A stretch of 64,000 nucleotides of DNA from Doris montereyensis (GCA_037039925.1 JAXRKP010000176.1:221616-285615), one strand, 5' to 3'; shown: positions 32,666 to 44,232, numbered from the stretch's first letter. Notes: a model not told the origin generated them from the letters alone. A program made the numbers and translations.

Positions 32666-32879
32666 TCTATGATTCTCGTCGGATAGTTCTACCAGAAATC
32701 TTGAAAATAAGCGCCATGTTGATCTAGATTCTTCTAGAAAGTAGTTATGGAGAGAGCACATTCTAACCGGGAATTCAAAGTCCCAAGTGACTGTGTTAGC
32801 CAGTACTCCAGGACAGTTCCTTCCATGATTTTTTCCACCCCTTATAAATATCCCTATAAATGACCATCACAAAATCTTT

Positions 32880-33400
32880 TGAGTGGTTCTTTTCAATTAT
32901 CAGACTCCTATTTTGACGAGGAGTTTTATCCCAGGTTTTTCAGAGAAAAAGCCGCTTTTGTTGGTGGTCACTCTCCGTACAATGATGAAACGCTATAATA
33001 TTTTGAATGCGCATCATAAATTATAAACATGCAAAACTAAAAATAGCTTCTTACCTTTAGGTAACGCCTTTGCAAAGACCATGCTTGAGATAAATCTTCC
33101 GTGCTTCTGTTTGTGGAATTATTCTTGCCTCTGTTTTCAAAGCTTGTGGTGCAAATAGACACGTACTGAAGGTTCAGTAAGATCCATCTTTATTATGTTC
33201 TACCATTCCACAAAAAGATCCTCTGAAAAGCTTGCTCAGCTAGTCTTTGATCACAGATGGGGGTGAGGGATTCGTCGGAGCACATCATCATCAATCTTTG
33301 TGTTCTGCTTCTAACTATAACAGGGGACCAACTATTCTCCAAGCAGTTATCAAGTTTCAGGATACAGATAAATGCTCCTCGATTAGTAATACGTATCAAA
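32880..33400 (-). pseudogene. Second, more decayed copy of the HARBI1-like first exon
   Basis: The minus strand around 33350 reads AWRIVGPLL (compare LLQIVGPLIEKQ at 31730). Near 33100-33190, FSTCLFAPQALKTEARIIPQ corresponds to FSTCISPNLGRIIPQT in the first copy. It ends near 33060 with a CCTAAAG/GTAAGAAG splice-donor-like junction, which supports the idea that this block is an exon. Several stops. Confidence 0.6.
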
Positions 33401-33479
33401 GGAGTTTATTGGCTGCTATAATCAGGAACGAGCAATGCACATGTTGTCAGTTCTTTTAAAAGGTGTGATTTGATTATTA

Positions 33480-34385
33480 CTCTGTTCCTCTTCTTTTGCA
33501 CCATCATCCTGCTCTGGTGACCAACTTTGACTTTGACCATTTCTTGCTACTGAGTCAGTGAGGTCCAATCCTTCCATTTCTTCCCAACCAGGCTGTTCCT
33601 CATTTTTTCAATTTGAACCTTCCAAAATCCTCCTCCTCCCAAATCATTATCAATGTCTGGCTGCTCATTGGGGCACAGTTCAGCATGAGTTTTTTGGATG
33701 AAGCAGGAACCAATGCACATGTTGATTATGATGTCTTTCAGCACTCCTGTTCCTCTTCTTTCTGTTGCTCTGGACCATCTACCTTTGACCAAACTTTCAC
33801 TTCATTACTGAATGTCAATTTGAAACTTTCCCTTTTCAAAAAATCTACATGTAAATCACAAAGACCACAAATGCATCCATGTCTATGGCACTTAGTGGCA
33901 ATGAATGGATTGAGGTGTTAAGACGAAAAGAAGAGGAGCAAAAGGAAGCGCTTCGTGTGAAAGAACACAAAGAAGAAGGAAGGGAAGAGACTAAGACGAA
34001 GAAGGCAAAAGAAAAGGAAAAGAGAAGAGGCAAAGGAAATTAGAAACAAGGAGAAAGATGAGGATGCAAAGAAGAAGAGAAAGCGAGGTGAAGCTGCATT
34101 GAAAAAGCTTTTTGAAGGAATTAGAGAAGAGAAGAAGAGTAGATGAAGAAAGTGACATTGAAAGCAGATATGGTGGTGATGAACATGTTCCTTTTGATGA
34201 TGAGAGTGAGGTGGAGGGTGTCGGAATAATGGAGATGGATTGTACTTGTTGTAGGTCCAGTGTGAGGTATGCGATAGCTGGTGGCATGCAACATGTAGAA
34301 TAAAAAAGTAGCTGGGAAGACTGGGCAGGAGTTGAGAGAAATACATTTTATTTGTGATGTCTGGTGCCCACTATTTAACTTCATG
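33480..34385 (+). pseudogene. pogo-like transposase C-terminus: charged helix plus Cys/His finger
   Basis: Plus strand: ALSGNEWIEVLRRKEEEQKE near 33890, followed by about 80 residues of Lys/Glu/Arg-rich coiled coil (to about 34135), an acidic stretch DEESDIESRYGGDEHVPFDD, then CCR and, in a shifted frame, CEVCDSWWHATCRNKKVAGK and EIHFICDVW near 34260-34365. From memory, pogo/DDE_1 proteins of invertebrates often end with such a K/E-rich helix and a PHD-like C-x2-C ... WWH-x2-C ... C-x2-C finger. The catalytic domain is not seen upstream (33480-33880 reads weakly, with stops). It abuts piggyBac-2. Confidence 0.55.
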
Positions 34386-34514
34386 ATAGTGATACAATAT
34401 ATTTACAATCCTCTCTTATTTTTAATGTATTTTTTCTTTTTTGTTGTTATTGTTAATCTAAATCTAAGTCAAAGAAATTATGAATGTTGTTAATCATTGT
34501 TATTATAATGTTAA

Positions 34515-34530
34515 CCCTTTCCCTGACGAC
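34515..34530 (+). repeat. piggyBac-2 left terminal inverted repeat
   Basis: CCCTTTCCCTGACGAC directly after the TTAA at 34511-34514; perfect inverse of 36781-36796. Confidence 0.96.
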
Positions 34531-34642
34531 ATATTTTACCCCTGATCCCTGACGACAGGGTCAAATTGACCCATATACATTTATTGAGAAAAAATACAAC
34601 TGGGTCAATTTGACCCGGACACTTTTTATATAGAAGTAGAAG

Positions 34643-36273
34643 ATGAATATTTTTTCTATTGCTGGATTCTTTTTACATTGTAATTGTAATATTAAAGTGA
34701 CACAGTGGTCGACTTCAGCATCACCAAGCAAAAGCATCGTTAAGATCCTCAAAAACAGAATTCCTTTTACAAACGAGGTTGTTTCACCAGCTGACGCTTT
34801 CCTCATATTTGTTAATGACAAAATAATAAAGAGAATCGTGGACAACACAAACATTGAAATTGAAGGTGCAAAGGCAAAGGGCTCTGGGTGGAAAGACACA
34901 GACACTGAGACAGTGATGAAATAAAAGCCTTCATCGGTTGCCTTCTTCATTGTGGTGCTTACGTCAAAACAACTTGTCATTGTCAGTTGAGATTAATGAG
35001 ATGCTTTTTAGTCCAGTAGATGGAAATTCCCAAGTGAGAGTAACGTTTGGGATGCACCGGTTCAGTAACCTTTTGAACCATCTTCGTTTCGACGACAAGG
35101 CAACAAGGACTGAGCGGCGTGCAAGAGATTTGTTTGCACCCATCCGTGATGTTTGGAATTCATTTCACAACTACCTGGCCAAATATTATGTCCCAAGCCA
35201 AAACATTACAATTGATGAACAATTGGCTCCATTCCGAGGAGCCACTGTAGTTTTATTCAATATATACCATCAAATATTCAAAGCCTGATAAATAATAATA
35301 GGGCAATGGCATCAAAATTTTCCGGGCATGCGATGCTTCAAATAACTATCCATTGAGAGCTTTACCTTATCTTGGGAGAGACACTACAAGCGCCAAACCA
35401 AGTCAAAGAAGCCAGAGCGTCGCTGCCGATGTAGTCAGTTTATTGACTGATGATTTTCATGGATCAGGGCGCAACATAACAAGTGTTAACTACTTCACTG
35501 ATCTGAAATTGGCAGAAAGCCTCGTCAAGAAAAAACTCACAACAGTAGGAACAGTCAGAAGAAACAAAACCTTTCTTCCAAAGGAGTTTCAAGAGAAGAA
35601 GGCCCTCCCACTTGGGGAATCAAAATTTCTATTTAGGAAAGAAAGTGTGCTAGTACTGCTAGTCTCCTACCAAACAAAACGCAAAAAAAAATGTACTGCT
35701 TCTAAGCACAATGCACAACAAGGGTGATGTGTGTAGTGAGAGCCAGAGCCAAAACCAGAAATCGTCCTCACTTATAACAAGACAAAAGGAGGTGTTGACG
35801 TAATGGACCAGATGGCACACGCCTTCACAACGAAAACAAAGACCAAAAGGTGGCCTCTTGTGATATTTTTCAACATACTGGACTTGTTATCAATTGCTGT
35901 CCTGATTGTGTTCAGAATGAAGTATCCCTTGGACACTATGTCTCATGAAGACAACCGACAAAAGTTCAACATGGACATTGGCCGATCCCTAGCACTGCCA
36001 GTGCCAGTGCCACAGATTATCCGTCGATCAGCAGTCCCTACGTTGCAAAAACAGGTGCAAAACAACATCACAGTCACAGCGGTATTGGACACCTTGAGGC
36101 CTTCTGCCATCGAAGCTGTTTCAAACCCACCTGCAAAGAAAGCAAAACTTGATGACGGAAAACGGAGGAGATTTGCCAGATGTCCCGCAAAGAAAGACAA
36201 AAAGACCAGAACAACTTGCAGCAAATGTTCTTGCTATATTTGCCCAGAGCATTCCGTGATTTGCTGTCACTAG
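34643..36273 (+). pseudogene. piggyBac-2 transposase, broken in about four places
   Basis: Plus strand in order: VVSPADAFLIFVNDKIIKRI (34643-34924), a break, EINEMLFSPVDGNSQVRVTF, NHLRFDDKATRTERRARDLF, PSQNITIDEQLAPFRG (first Asp near 35213), a stop at 35286, MRALPYLGRDTTSAKPSQRS, NITSVNYFTDLKLAESLVKK and GTVRRNKTFLPKEF (35353-35727). Another break, then VLTYNKTKGGVDVMDQMAHA (third Asp) and KTKTKRWPLVIFFNILDLLS (35803-36273), ending in a finger CPAKK, TCSKCSCYICPEHSVICCH. Where piggyBac-3 has CDNFF at the second Asp, this copy has SVNYF: Asp replaced by Val (codon 35485-35487). It is non-functional although the element ends are pristine. Confidence 0.93.
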
Positions 36274-36780
36274 TGTCAGAACTGTGCATAGATAGATGCT
36301 GAAGAAGACAATCAAGTTTTGTGCAATCTTACTGTTAGAAAGGAATTAGATAAAAAGATGGCATAGATTTGTGTCTTTGGTGTGTGTATGTGTGTGTGCG
36401 TGTGTGGATTTTGATGTCATGTATGTAACAGTAACATGGCAAAGATAAATTGTCACTAATGTCACACTGTAATTTCTAATCATATCGTTATAAAGCTGTT
36501 ATATTATTTTCATTCAAGAGAACTTATTAAATGTGAAAACAAAATAACTAAGCTTGAAAATCTCATTTCTTTGTTGAATTTACTAAATAAATGTATACGG
36601 GTCAATATGACCCAGTCGTCGGGACTGTACAAAAAAACTTCAACCCCCCATAAATTCCACATTTTTCATTAAAATCAAAATCAGGTCTAGGATACCGTTT
36701 ACCTTGATGATCTTGAGGATTACATGAAATTTGACTAAAAAATGTTAATTATCCCCGAGTTATTGAGTATGAAAGACCCA

Positions 36781-36796
36781 GTCGTCAGGGAAAGGG
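36781..36796 (-). repeat. piggyBac-2 right terminal inverted repeat
   Basis: GTCGTCAGGGAAAGGG directly before the TTAA at 36797-36800; perfect inverse of 34515-34530. Confidence 0.96.
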
Positions 36797-36800
36797 TTAA

Positions 36801-37439
36801 AGTTGGCGGCTAGTGCTATGAATGTGATTATTTTTTTTAACCTTCTGACCTGATAAAGGGATTTTATTGTTTAAGTTAATAAATGAAAACATGTCTTAAG
36901 TTCACATTTACATAATTGTTTTATTCATTTATTTCTTATATTTATATAATGAAGAATGAGAGTGGTGGCACTGACCATACCAATACCAAAGTGGACTCAG
37001 TCACCAACCCAGGTGGCAGTCACTAGTCTAGTAGTAACCCTAGTGGATGCATTCACCAGAAAGGTGGATGCGTCACCAGACCACAGTGGACGCATGAAAA
37101 CACAATATAGAATTGAAGTTAATCGATCATACTCATACTGGGATGCAGCTGAAGTTTGGTGATGCGTCCACTTTTGCCGGTCATGTCATTGTCAATTGTT
37201 TCAATATTTTGATAGATACGAAAATAAATGAATTATGGCTTTGTGAGGCCTTATAGTGGACGCACATCTGACCTTACTCTATTTACTTCTAGTCTAGATT
37301 TAGATTCTATTTCTAGTCAGACACTGAGACAGGCTATTTTATGATAGATCTGGATTCAATCTAGTACGATCTATATAAGATATATCTAGATCTAAGTCTA
37401 ATTGTTATCTAGAGGCTTATATTAGAAACTACGAGACTA
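36801..37439. other. No recognisable gene
   Basis: Contains several GTGGACGCA and CACCAGA words (36990-37160, 37256) and a CTAGATCT cluster (37290-37400). No coding motif on either strand. Confidence 0.5.
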
Positions 37440-38570
37440 GCTTTAGATTACTAGGTCTAGAATTTGTCGCACCCATTTTCTTCAATAATCTGGTCCTCTG
37501 CCCAACACCTATAAACGGTATATTGATGATGGGTTTGGTATTACGACGATGTCTGTTTGTCTGCGACTGATTTAGACCGTTTCTTCGATTTTGCAAACAA
37601 CTTTGCAAACCTATCCAGTTCACTTTTACCCAGTCTACATCCACTGTTAACTTCTTAGACATCACCGTTTCTCTCTCCGAACATGGGCTTACAACTACAA
37701 TATTCTACAAAGATACAGATAGTCATAGCTATCTCCACTACACATCCTCTCATCCACCACGTTGCAAAGATGCTATTCCATACTCTCATTACTCTCAATT
37801 ACTCCGCCTCAGACGCATCTGTTCTGCCGAGCACCTATTCACAGAGGAAGCGCCTAAGAATACTAAGATGTTTGATTTCTTCCTACGCAGAGGCTACCCT
37901 AGGGCCATCATTTGTCAAGCCTTTCAGAGAGCTAAAATTGTACCCCGTAAAGACGCCCTCAACATCGTAGGAAGAAAAAGACCAAACGCATACCTCTTAT
38001 CCTTCCGTACCATCCGCACACACATCGTGTCTGCTGTCATCAATATAATATAGTCAGCAAGAACCTGCCTATTCTAATTCTACACGCTAGTGACGAGACT
38101 AGACATGTTTTCCCTTCCTTTCCTTTAATTGCCTTCAAGAGACACACTAGCCTTCAGGATATCCGTGTGCACAGTCGCCTCTCTACTGACTCCTCGCCGT
38201 GGACGCACTAACTGCAAGACATGCCCCTTTGTGCTGTAGACGGCTCCACAACCATTCAGTTCCCTAGACAGACCTGGACAGTGAATGGGCAATTCTCCTG
38301 CGCCTCTCGCAATGTAATTTATGCTCTTCGCTGCAGTCATTGTGGAATGGCCTATATCGGAGAAACTGGCCTGCAACTCTCCAACAGATTTGGCCATCAC
38401 ATGAGAGATATCGAATACTGCGAAAGCAAGCCGGTGCCTTTACATTTTAATAAACCAGGACATCGAGGAACCCATGACATGAAAGTATGCATTCTCAGGT
38501 CATGTACCGGCGGTGCTGAGTCTAGAAATCTTTAGAGAACCGGCTTATAGTAAGAGTAAGATTGGGCACA
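37440..38570 (+). pseudogene. Penelope-like element: RT end plus GIY-YIG endonuclease
   Basis: Plus strand: RYIDDGFGI (the YxDD catalytic box, about 37519), TVNFLDITVSLSEHGLTTTI, FYKDTDSHSYLHYTSSHPPR and RLRRICSAEHLFTEEA (RT palm end and thumb). Next come RRGYPRAIICQAFQRAKIVP, a spacer with CKTCPF (near 38215), then QFSCASRNVIYALRCSHCGM and AYIGETGLQLSNRFGHHMRD, VPLHFNKPGHRGTHDMKVCI (GIY-YIG nuclease with VIY and YIG boxes, the Arg and the HF motif). This RT followed by GIY-YIG order is the hallmark of Penelope-like retroelements. Frame changes near 37545, 37690, 38050 and 38225, and a stop at 38533, disable it. Only the C-terminal half of the RT is present. Confidence 0.85.
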
Positions 38571-39204
38571 ATCAACCCTGACGGTATGAACGTCTTACAC
38601 CAACTTGTATAATTTTCTCTGGAGTAACTCCCACAGTCGGGCACACGCTTTTACTATCCCTGACCCTTCACCGTCCTCTATCTTACCCCACCCGCTCCCC
38701 CACCACCCCCATGAAAATATCCCACCCTAACCCTGCCCCCCCCACCCCTTCCTATCCCGGGCTAAGTTGGGTCCCTCTGGCAGTTCAACACTCAATGGTA
38801 GGCATCTTTGAACACTTTACAAATTTTATTTTGTATTTTTTTTTTTTTTACGTTCACCATTTACCGGAAGCAACTTTGCGCACAGTTTCTTACCATTACG
38901 GAATAGACCTTGTTTTATGACCAAGGAGAAATAACTTGAGACTTTGATAACTTGGATAGCATCAGCTAATCCTAACTGGCATTTTTTGAAATTTCAGATA
39001 AGTTATTTACCCACTTCCCTTATTGCATCGATAAACTTGTAATTTATATACATTTCGCACCTTCAAAGTGTAAATTTTTGTCTTGATTGATACTTCCTTT
39101 CATTCATTCTCTATCATTTCTTCTTTCTAGACCCAGTGGGATATAGATCTAGTCTTACATTTATCCTATTTTTTCGTTCTTGTTTCCCATTCCCATACTC
39201 ACAC
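38571..39204. other. No recognisable gene; C-rich and T-rich runs
   Basis: C-rich text at 38690-38760 and a T-run at 38839-38850. It may be the 3' untranslated part of the Penelope-like element; nothing confirms that. Confidence 0.4.
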
Positions 39205-39435
<231 letters not shown>

Positions 39436-39660
39436 CTCACCTTTTATTACTTGCTTATTTTCATATTTTTATTTCATTCTAGATCTGAACCTTCCACTCT
39501 CGCTCTTTCTTCACACCCCCTCTGCTACGTTTCTTAACATCACTGTCTTTTGCTTTCTTTCTTTCTCCTTTATGTTTTTCTTCTGACATTAGTGACATCA
39601 CATTGTGTGATGCCGGATGTATTACTTAGATCTAGATTCTAGATATTTCTCGTTTGTTTT

Positions 39661-39691
39661 CTGACGAAGGGTAATACCCGAAACGTCACGT
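39661..39691 (+). ncRNA. Hammerhead-ribozyme-like core motif
   Basis: CTGACGA (39661-39667), AG-type linker, a 4-bp stem GGGT/ACCC with AAT loop (39669-39679), GAAA (39680-39683), then a 3-bp stem ACG/CGT around TCA (39683-39691). This is the conserved CUGANGA, stem II, GAAA, short stem III layout of minimal hammerheads, known to occur in Penelope-like elements. The base after stem III is G, where a hammerhead needs A, C or U at the cleavage site. The flanks do not obviously form stem I. If real, it is probably an inactive relic. A chance match remains possible. Confidence 0.4.
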
Positions 39692-40328
39692 GTTTGTTCT
39701 GTCTTTATTAGTGGAGCTGTCACTTATTGTCATATTTCGCCTTCAGTAACTTTAGTAGAGCTAGAGTTAGATTTGTAGATCTACTTGGTAGTCTAATTAA
39801 TAGAATCAGAATTGATTTAGAATTTTGCTATAACTGTTAGTGTTATAATAACAAGCAAACCGTCAAAACAACTAACTCTAGATCTAGGGTAAAGGTAAGC
39901 TAGCTCCAGAATGTAGGTCTAGACAATTTAACAAATTGGGGATGACCTGTCAAAAGTTTAGGTCTAATGATCGGGACCTCTCCTTCAGAGGAGAGGAGCA
40001 TCGTTTCCCGTGAGGTGCGACCCATAAGGCAGGAAACAATTACCGATACTATAATAAAGTCCTGAGTTCTGGACGGGCGGACGATGTGACCTACGCTCGC
40101 TCAATCAGGTGGGACACCATATTGACATGGTGTCTCTGGGTCAATCTTGGTCGGGGGTGGGGGTGGGGGGGGGTTATCCCTACGCAATTGGGGATACTCG
40201 TTTCCTCCCGACAAAGAGTATAGCCTCAGAGTAGGTCCTGACAGGCGAAGCTTGTTCCTCTGTTTGATACAAAGTAGGCCTAGGTGCGGGACGCTGCTGA
40301 GGAAGAGACAAATAAAAACAATTATATC

Positions 40329-41100
40329 ATGAGCACACTACAACAAAAACTCTCTCCGCCTCAAACCCCCTTAGCAAAATCCCAAGCGGGAGGAGCAGAT
40401 GCGCCTCCCGCCCACGGCAAACGTAAAAGAAAACTAATGAACGACTAGGTTGAGAGCATTTCGGACATTCCCAAATGTACATCCTTGGGGTGGCCACGTT
40501 TTCTGGAAGTCAAATCGGAGGATGGAGCTCGACCGGTGGTACATTTGTATCAAGAAAAACTCGAGCACTGGAATCTAGTGGCGTGATGAGTAAGCCTAAA
40601 ATCATCAGCAGACTTCGTTCTGGGGACCTTTTGATTGAAGTCGCATCAAAAGATGAGTCGTCAAAACTGCTCTGCACCATTTTGGTGATATTACTGATAT
40701 ACCTGTGGACGTTGAGCCTCACCTGAACCTCATTACATGTAGTTCTAAGGGCGTCGTCAAACCCCGTGACCTAGATGGATGTACCCGGTACCGAGGAGGA
40801 GCTGGTGAGTGAGCAAGAAGGGTTACATTTACATGCAGGGGGGCTAAGGAGATCAACACCCATACGTGGCTCTTCACCTTCGATGTACCCAAAGCGCCAA
40901 CAGTCCTCACCATCGAGTACATGTATTTGGTTTTAGGGTGTCAGACCTTTTGTCCCTAACCTGATGAGGTGTTTTAATTGTCATCGGTTCGGCCATGGAA
41001 AGACAAAGTGTCGTCGAGAGGCTGTCTGTCCTCGCTGTGGTAAGGGTGGACACTTTGAAGAGCAATGTGATAAGTTTAAAAAAGAAAAGGCCAAAACATG
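40329..41100 (+). pseudogene. LINE-A ORF1, gag-like RNA-binding protein with CCHC knuckles
   Basis: Starts MSTLQQKLSPPQTPLAKSQA at 40329, with a stop at 40447-40449, then SLGWPRFLEVKSEDGARPV, RLRSGDLLIEVASKDESSKL, ITDIPVDVEPHLNLIT, KGVVKPRDLDGCT and PKAPTVLTIEYMYLVLG. The end is MRCFNCHRFGHGKTKCRREA and CPRCGKGGHFEEQCDKFKK (about 40960-41080), two C-x2-C-x4-H-x4-C knuckles. Such ORF1 proteins bind the element RNA and escort it. I chose the start because the first Met follows the leader, and the text after it is continuous except for the stop and several shifts near 40550, 40680, 40780 and 40940. Confidence 0.85.
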
Positions 41101-41104
41101 ATAC

Positions 41105-42720
41105 ATAATAAAACAAGCCCAAATGAATTTCTGGCAGAAATAGGTTTCCTCTCTAAATTGTATTGCCACCACCAAAATCGTATGTAGGGCAATGAGGAAA
41201 ATAAAAGGTAAGACAGCTTGCGCAATTATCCACTTCAAAAAGGACGGCAAGTTAATTACCGATGTTAAAGATACAGCAAACTAGGCCAGAGTATTGCCCA
41301 AAATTCTTCCTCTGGATATTACTCTTCAGGTTTCCAAGAATTAAAACAAGTGAAAGAAAAAAATGACTATAAACTTTACCACGGACGATTTAGAGCCCTA
41401 AACAAACCTTTTTTTTCAGGAAGATCAAAGATCAACCTAGTGAAATCACATTAATCAGCAACAAGACCTGACTGTATTCACAATCAATTCCTTCCTAATC
41501 TTCCAAACTCTTATCTTCCCACCCTTTAATAAATATTACATAAAATTTGGACCACAGGCCGAATTACCCGATCCTGAAAAAAGATATTTGTGGTCACCCT
41601 TTCAAAACCTAACCAAGATCTCAGTGACCCATCTAGTTATAGACCAATAGTATTAACTAGTTGCCTTTGCAAAGCCATCTTTGGGTCTTCGAAAGAAAAT
41701 ATCTTTACATCACCGACGCCTAAAACTGTCAATGAATTACTATTTGAAATTGAAGTCACTACCCCAAAATCCTGCCTACAAAAACGTATTTGAAGCTTCA
41801 CCGTCTGATATTTGGGACATTCAAAACTACTCCACCTTTCGACATTCGAATTCTCCTCGATATATTACAGGTAAACATAAATTACAAGGAAATTATTAAT
41901 TAATAGTAATTTTCGAATCCCCCCCCCATGGAAATTTAGATTTTTCATTGTCCACATTTTCAAAGGACAAAACGAGCCCGCCCGTTTTCCAAGAAGAATT
42001 TTTACAGATGAGGGATAATTTTCCTGACCAGTGTTCGAAAGAATGAGAAGGTAAGTGCTGCCATTATTATCCGGATCATCCGGAATTCTCGAAGAATGTG
42101 CGTCTGAAAGATAATACTTTTTATTTTCAATGCTGAATCGCACGCCATTCTTTTAGCTTTGAATGATTTAAAGCTGTCGATGAGTTATCAGAATTTTATT
42201 ATCTGGACGGATAGTCTGTCTGCCTTCAATGTCTGAGAACTGTAGATATTAAAAATCAAGCAATAACACTAATTAGACACGTTTTAAAAGACCTTGTTGG
42301 AAAACACATTAATTTTGTCTGGATATCGGGGTATGTTTGCATCAACGGCAATGAAAGTGCCGATAAATCAGCAAAAGAGATACGCTCCAGAGATGTCAGC
42401 CCTAGTGCTCTAATTGAGTATGCAGACTTAGAACTTTTAATAAATAATTATATTAACTAAACTTGGCAGGAGGAGTGGGACCAAAGAAGTTTAACAAAAT
42501 AAGTGGTCCAAATGATTGACAGAAAAGCCAAATGTGAAGAAATGTTTCCAAATCATTTGAGGGTTTTCTGTTGACCCATGATGAAAATTGCCTTTTCACT
42601 ATTAAAATTAATAAGTGCTCTGATTTGATCGATATAAATGAGATATTACGAGGGAAGCATTTACAAACTCTTTCGGAATAAGAATTAGAAACTTTTGCGT
42701 TTTTGAAAGAAATTGGAGTG
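41105..42720 (+). pseudogene. LINE-A ORF2: RT start, deleted core, RNase H and C-terminus
   Basis: First part: VTLSKPNQDLSDPSSYRPIV and LTSCLCKAI (41590-41680), the opening of the RT domain. The YxDD region is missing. Then RNase H: ESHAILLALNDLKLS-like text near 42130, MSYQNFIIWTDSLSAFNV (catalytic Asp in WTDS), INFVWISGYVCINGNESADK (the canonical HVGIxGNExAD box with His replaced by Tyr) and SAKEIRSRD. The C-terminal end WQEEWDQRSLTK aligns with 22775 and 12905. RNase H places this element in the I-type LINEs. Numerous stops. Confidence 0.78.
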
Positions 42721-42830
42721 TATCGACAGATCTAGAATACTAAATACAGTATAAATTTTTTACAAATATTTCGGTAGATTTGATTTTAAAGTGCTTTATG
42801 TTCTGCCCTGGACAGTTGTCCATTAGTCAG

Positions 42831-44213
42831 TTTCAAAAAGAATATAAGCTTATAGAATGAAAACACATTAATTTATCACTAAAGCTGTGATCGTTCAATT
42901 TTCCTATTACATTGCCACACACAAGTAGGGATTGCCATCGAATGAAACAAATTCCATTCCGTAGGAAAGCTTCAAACCAGCCATTATTATCCGGTCGGAA
43001 TAAAACCTTCCTGTAAAACTTTTTTTGACGTTTTTGACAGGAGAAAAAGAAATTGAACAGATTAGATTAAATACATATATCGATGCATCAAACCTCTTGA
43101 ATCTCAAATTTCATTAAGTTTTCAGAATATAGTAGAAAAAGCCAGTAGTTTTCTGATTTTTAAAGTGTCAGCCTGGTAGTTGTGTAAATTAGTCAGTTTC
43201 AGAATGCCAATTGAGAATATCTAAATTTATATTATACCATTAGGCTATTTTGGCTTTTGATTTTTCGGTCAGTGAAACAAAGTAGTAGATCTAATTTTTG
43301 CGAGAAAGTTTATAAAAAGAATAGTTTCTTGTTGCTTACTGTGAATAGCCCTAAATTTTAGTGCATTATCAAAAAACTAGATAAAAACATTTGTCGCAAC
43401 ATTTTCTTCAACTCTGATTTGCATGGTGTAGAAACACGATTGTTTTTGGTGGCATTTAATAATGAAACTTGATGAAATTAACTTATGTCCAAATGCCGCA
43501 TAGGTCAAATTGACTCCAACTGCATTGTTTTGGGTGTAAACACGAATAAGAATGACACAACTTTCAATGGAAAATAAACACGCAGCCCAGTCCGATCCTT
43601 CCTACTTTTTGGAGCTTTATGTTCTCACCTCTTGAGTTGCTTGGGGTCACTCTGTTATGGAATTTACTCAAACAAATCAAGGCCGGATTTGATTTAGATA
43701 TTTTCAATGGAGATTTATTCGGAAGCATTTTTCATTGTCATTTGGAAATAATGGAAAGGTCTTGATTGGTTAGTTAGCTAAAATAACCTACTACACAACA
43801 CTTCCTACCCTAGGTCTAATTAATGTAAAGAAAAGAGCCAGACTTGAAATTAAATGATGTGCAGCTACTGCTAGATCTAGATCTTTTCCTGATATATTTG
43901 ATTTCCAGAATCATTTCCTACGTTATAGATTAGATAGAGATCTATATTTTAATCAATAAGGATTTATTTTCTTATCAAAGTAGATTCTAGTAGTAGCGAG
44001 CAGAATGTAGACATCTATCCAGAAAAAATCACACTGCTGTAGTAGTCAGAGTGATTCTAGCTTCAAAAAGTAATAAGAACGATTATATTGTTTGATGGTA
44101 TCGCCTTATTGAAATATTTATGCAAGCTCATAGTTCAATCTTTCAGCCCGATTTATACTTTCGTTGACCATTTCATTGTTAATATTTTTGCTGTATCGCA
44201 CCGTTTGGAATTA
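42831..44213. other. No gene; short duplicate of LINE-A tail
   Basis: 43155-43215 repeats the LINE-A tail (TTTTTAAAGTG, then TTAGTCAGTTTCA, then GAGAATAT; compare 42778-42845). The rest is AT-rich with CTAGATCT words (43868-44000). Confidence 0.55.
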
Positions 44214-44232
44214 CACACACACGCGCGCGCGC
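44214..44232. repeat. (AC)n(GC)n microsatellite
   Basis: ACACACACACGCGCGCGCGC run. Confidence 0.9.

Larger units (their letters stand above)
30858..33480. repeat. Diverged tandem duplication of about 1 kb around the Harbinger first exon
   Basis: Block A (30858-31195) matches 31846-32345: TTTAGATCTTGTT, AGCCAATCGTTATTTCCA, TTTTTCTTCAAGTTTGTAC, CCCCAAAATAATAAAATT, CTAGTAAGTATCGGTT, TGCAAATTACAACACCTAGT and CCCGAACCATGATGT. Block B (31430-31860) matches 32915-33480: CTATTTTGACGA, TTTTTCAGAGA, TTTGTGGAATTATTCTT, ACACGTACTGAAG, GGGGACCAACTAT and GTCAGTTCTTTTAAAAGGTG. The second copy is interrupted between A and B by the dispersed repeat at 32404-32665. Confidence 0.85.
34511..36800 (+). mobile_element. 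piggyBac-2 element, both ends perfect
   Basis: TTAA (34511-34514) followed by CCCTTTCCCTGACGAC; at the other end GTCGTCAGGGAAAGGG (36781-36796) followed by TTAA (36797-36800). The 16-bp terminal repeats are perfect inverses and the TTAA target is intact on both sides. Total 2290 bp with both TTAA. Inside the ends, GGGTCAAATTGACCC (34558-34572), GGGTCAATTTGACCC (34602-34616) and GGGTCAATATGACCC (36599-36613) form near-palindromes, and the CCCTGACGACA word is repeated at 34547. A transposase pseudogene runs along the plus strand. Confidence 0.96.
39960..42830 (+). mobile_element. LINE-A (I/Jockey-like), near full-length degenerate copy
   Basis: A GC-richer leader (about 39960-40328) precedes ORF1 (40329-41100) with zinc knuckles. 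ORF2 pieces with RT start and RNase H follow (41105-42720), then the tail shared with 17885-18200. The middle of ORF2 (RT catalytic region) is deleted between about 41690 and 42100. Family members in this window: 11500-13015, 17885-18200, 22765-23070 and this one. Confidence 0.8.

Noticed and set aside
33918..34346. 142-codon Ser/Phe/Leu-rich minus-strand frame
   Set aside because: It is antisense to the K/E-rich coiled coil of the plus-strand pogo C-terminus. The plus strand has family-like Cys/His motifs.
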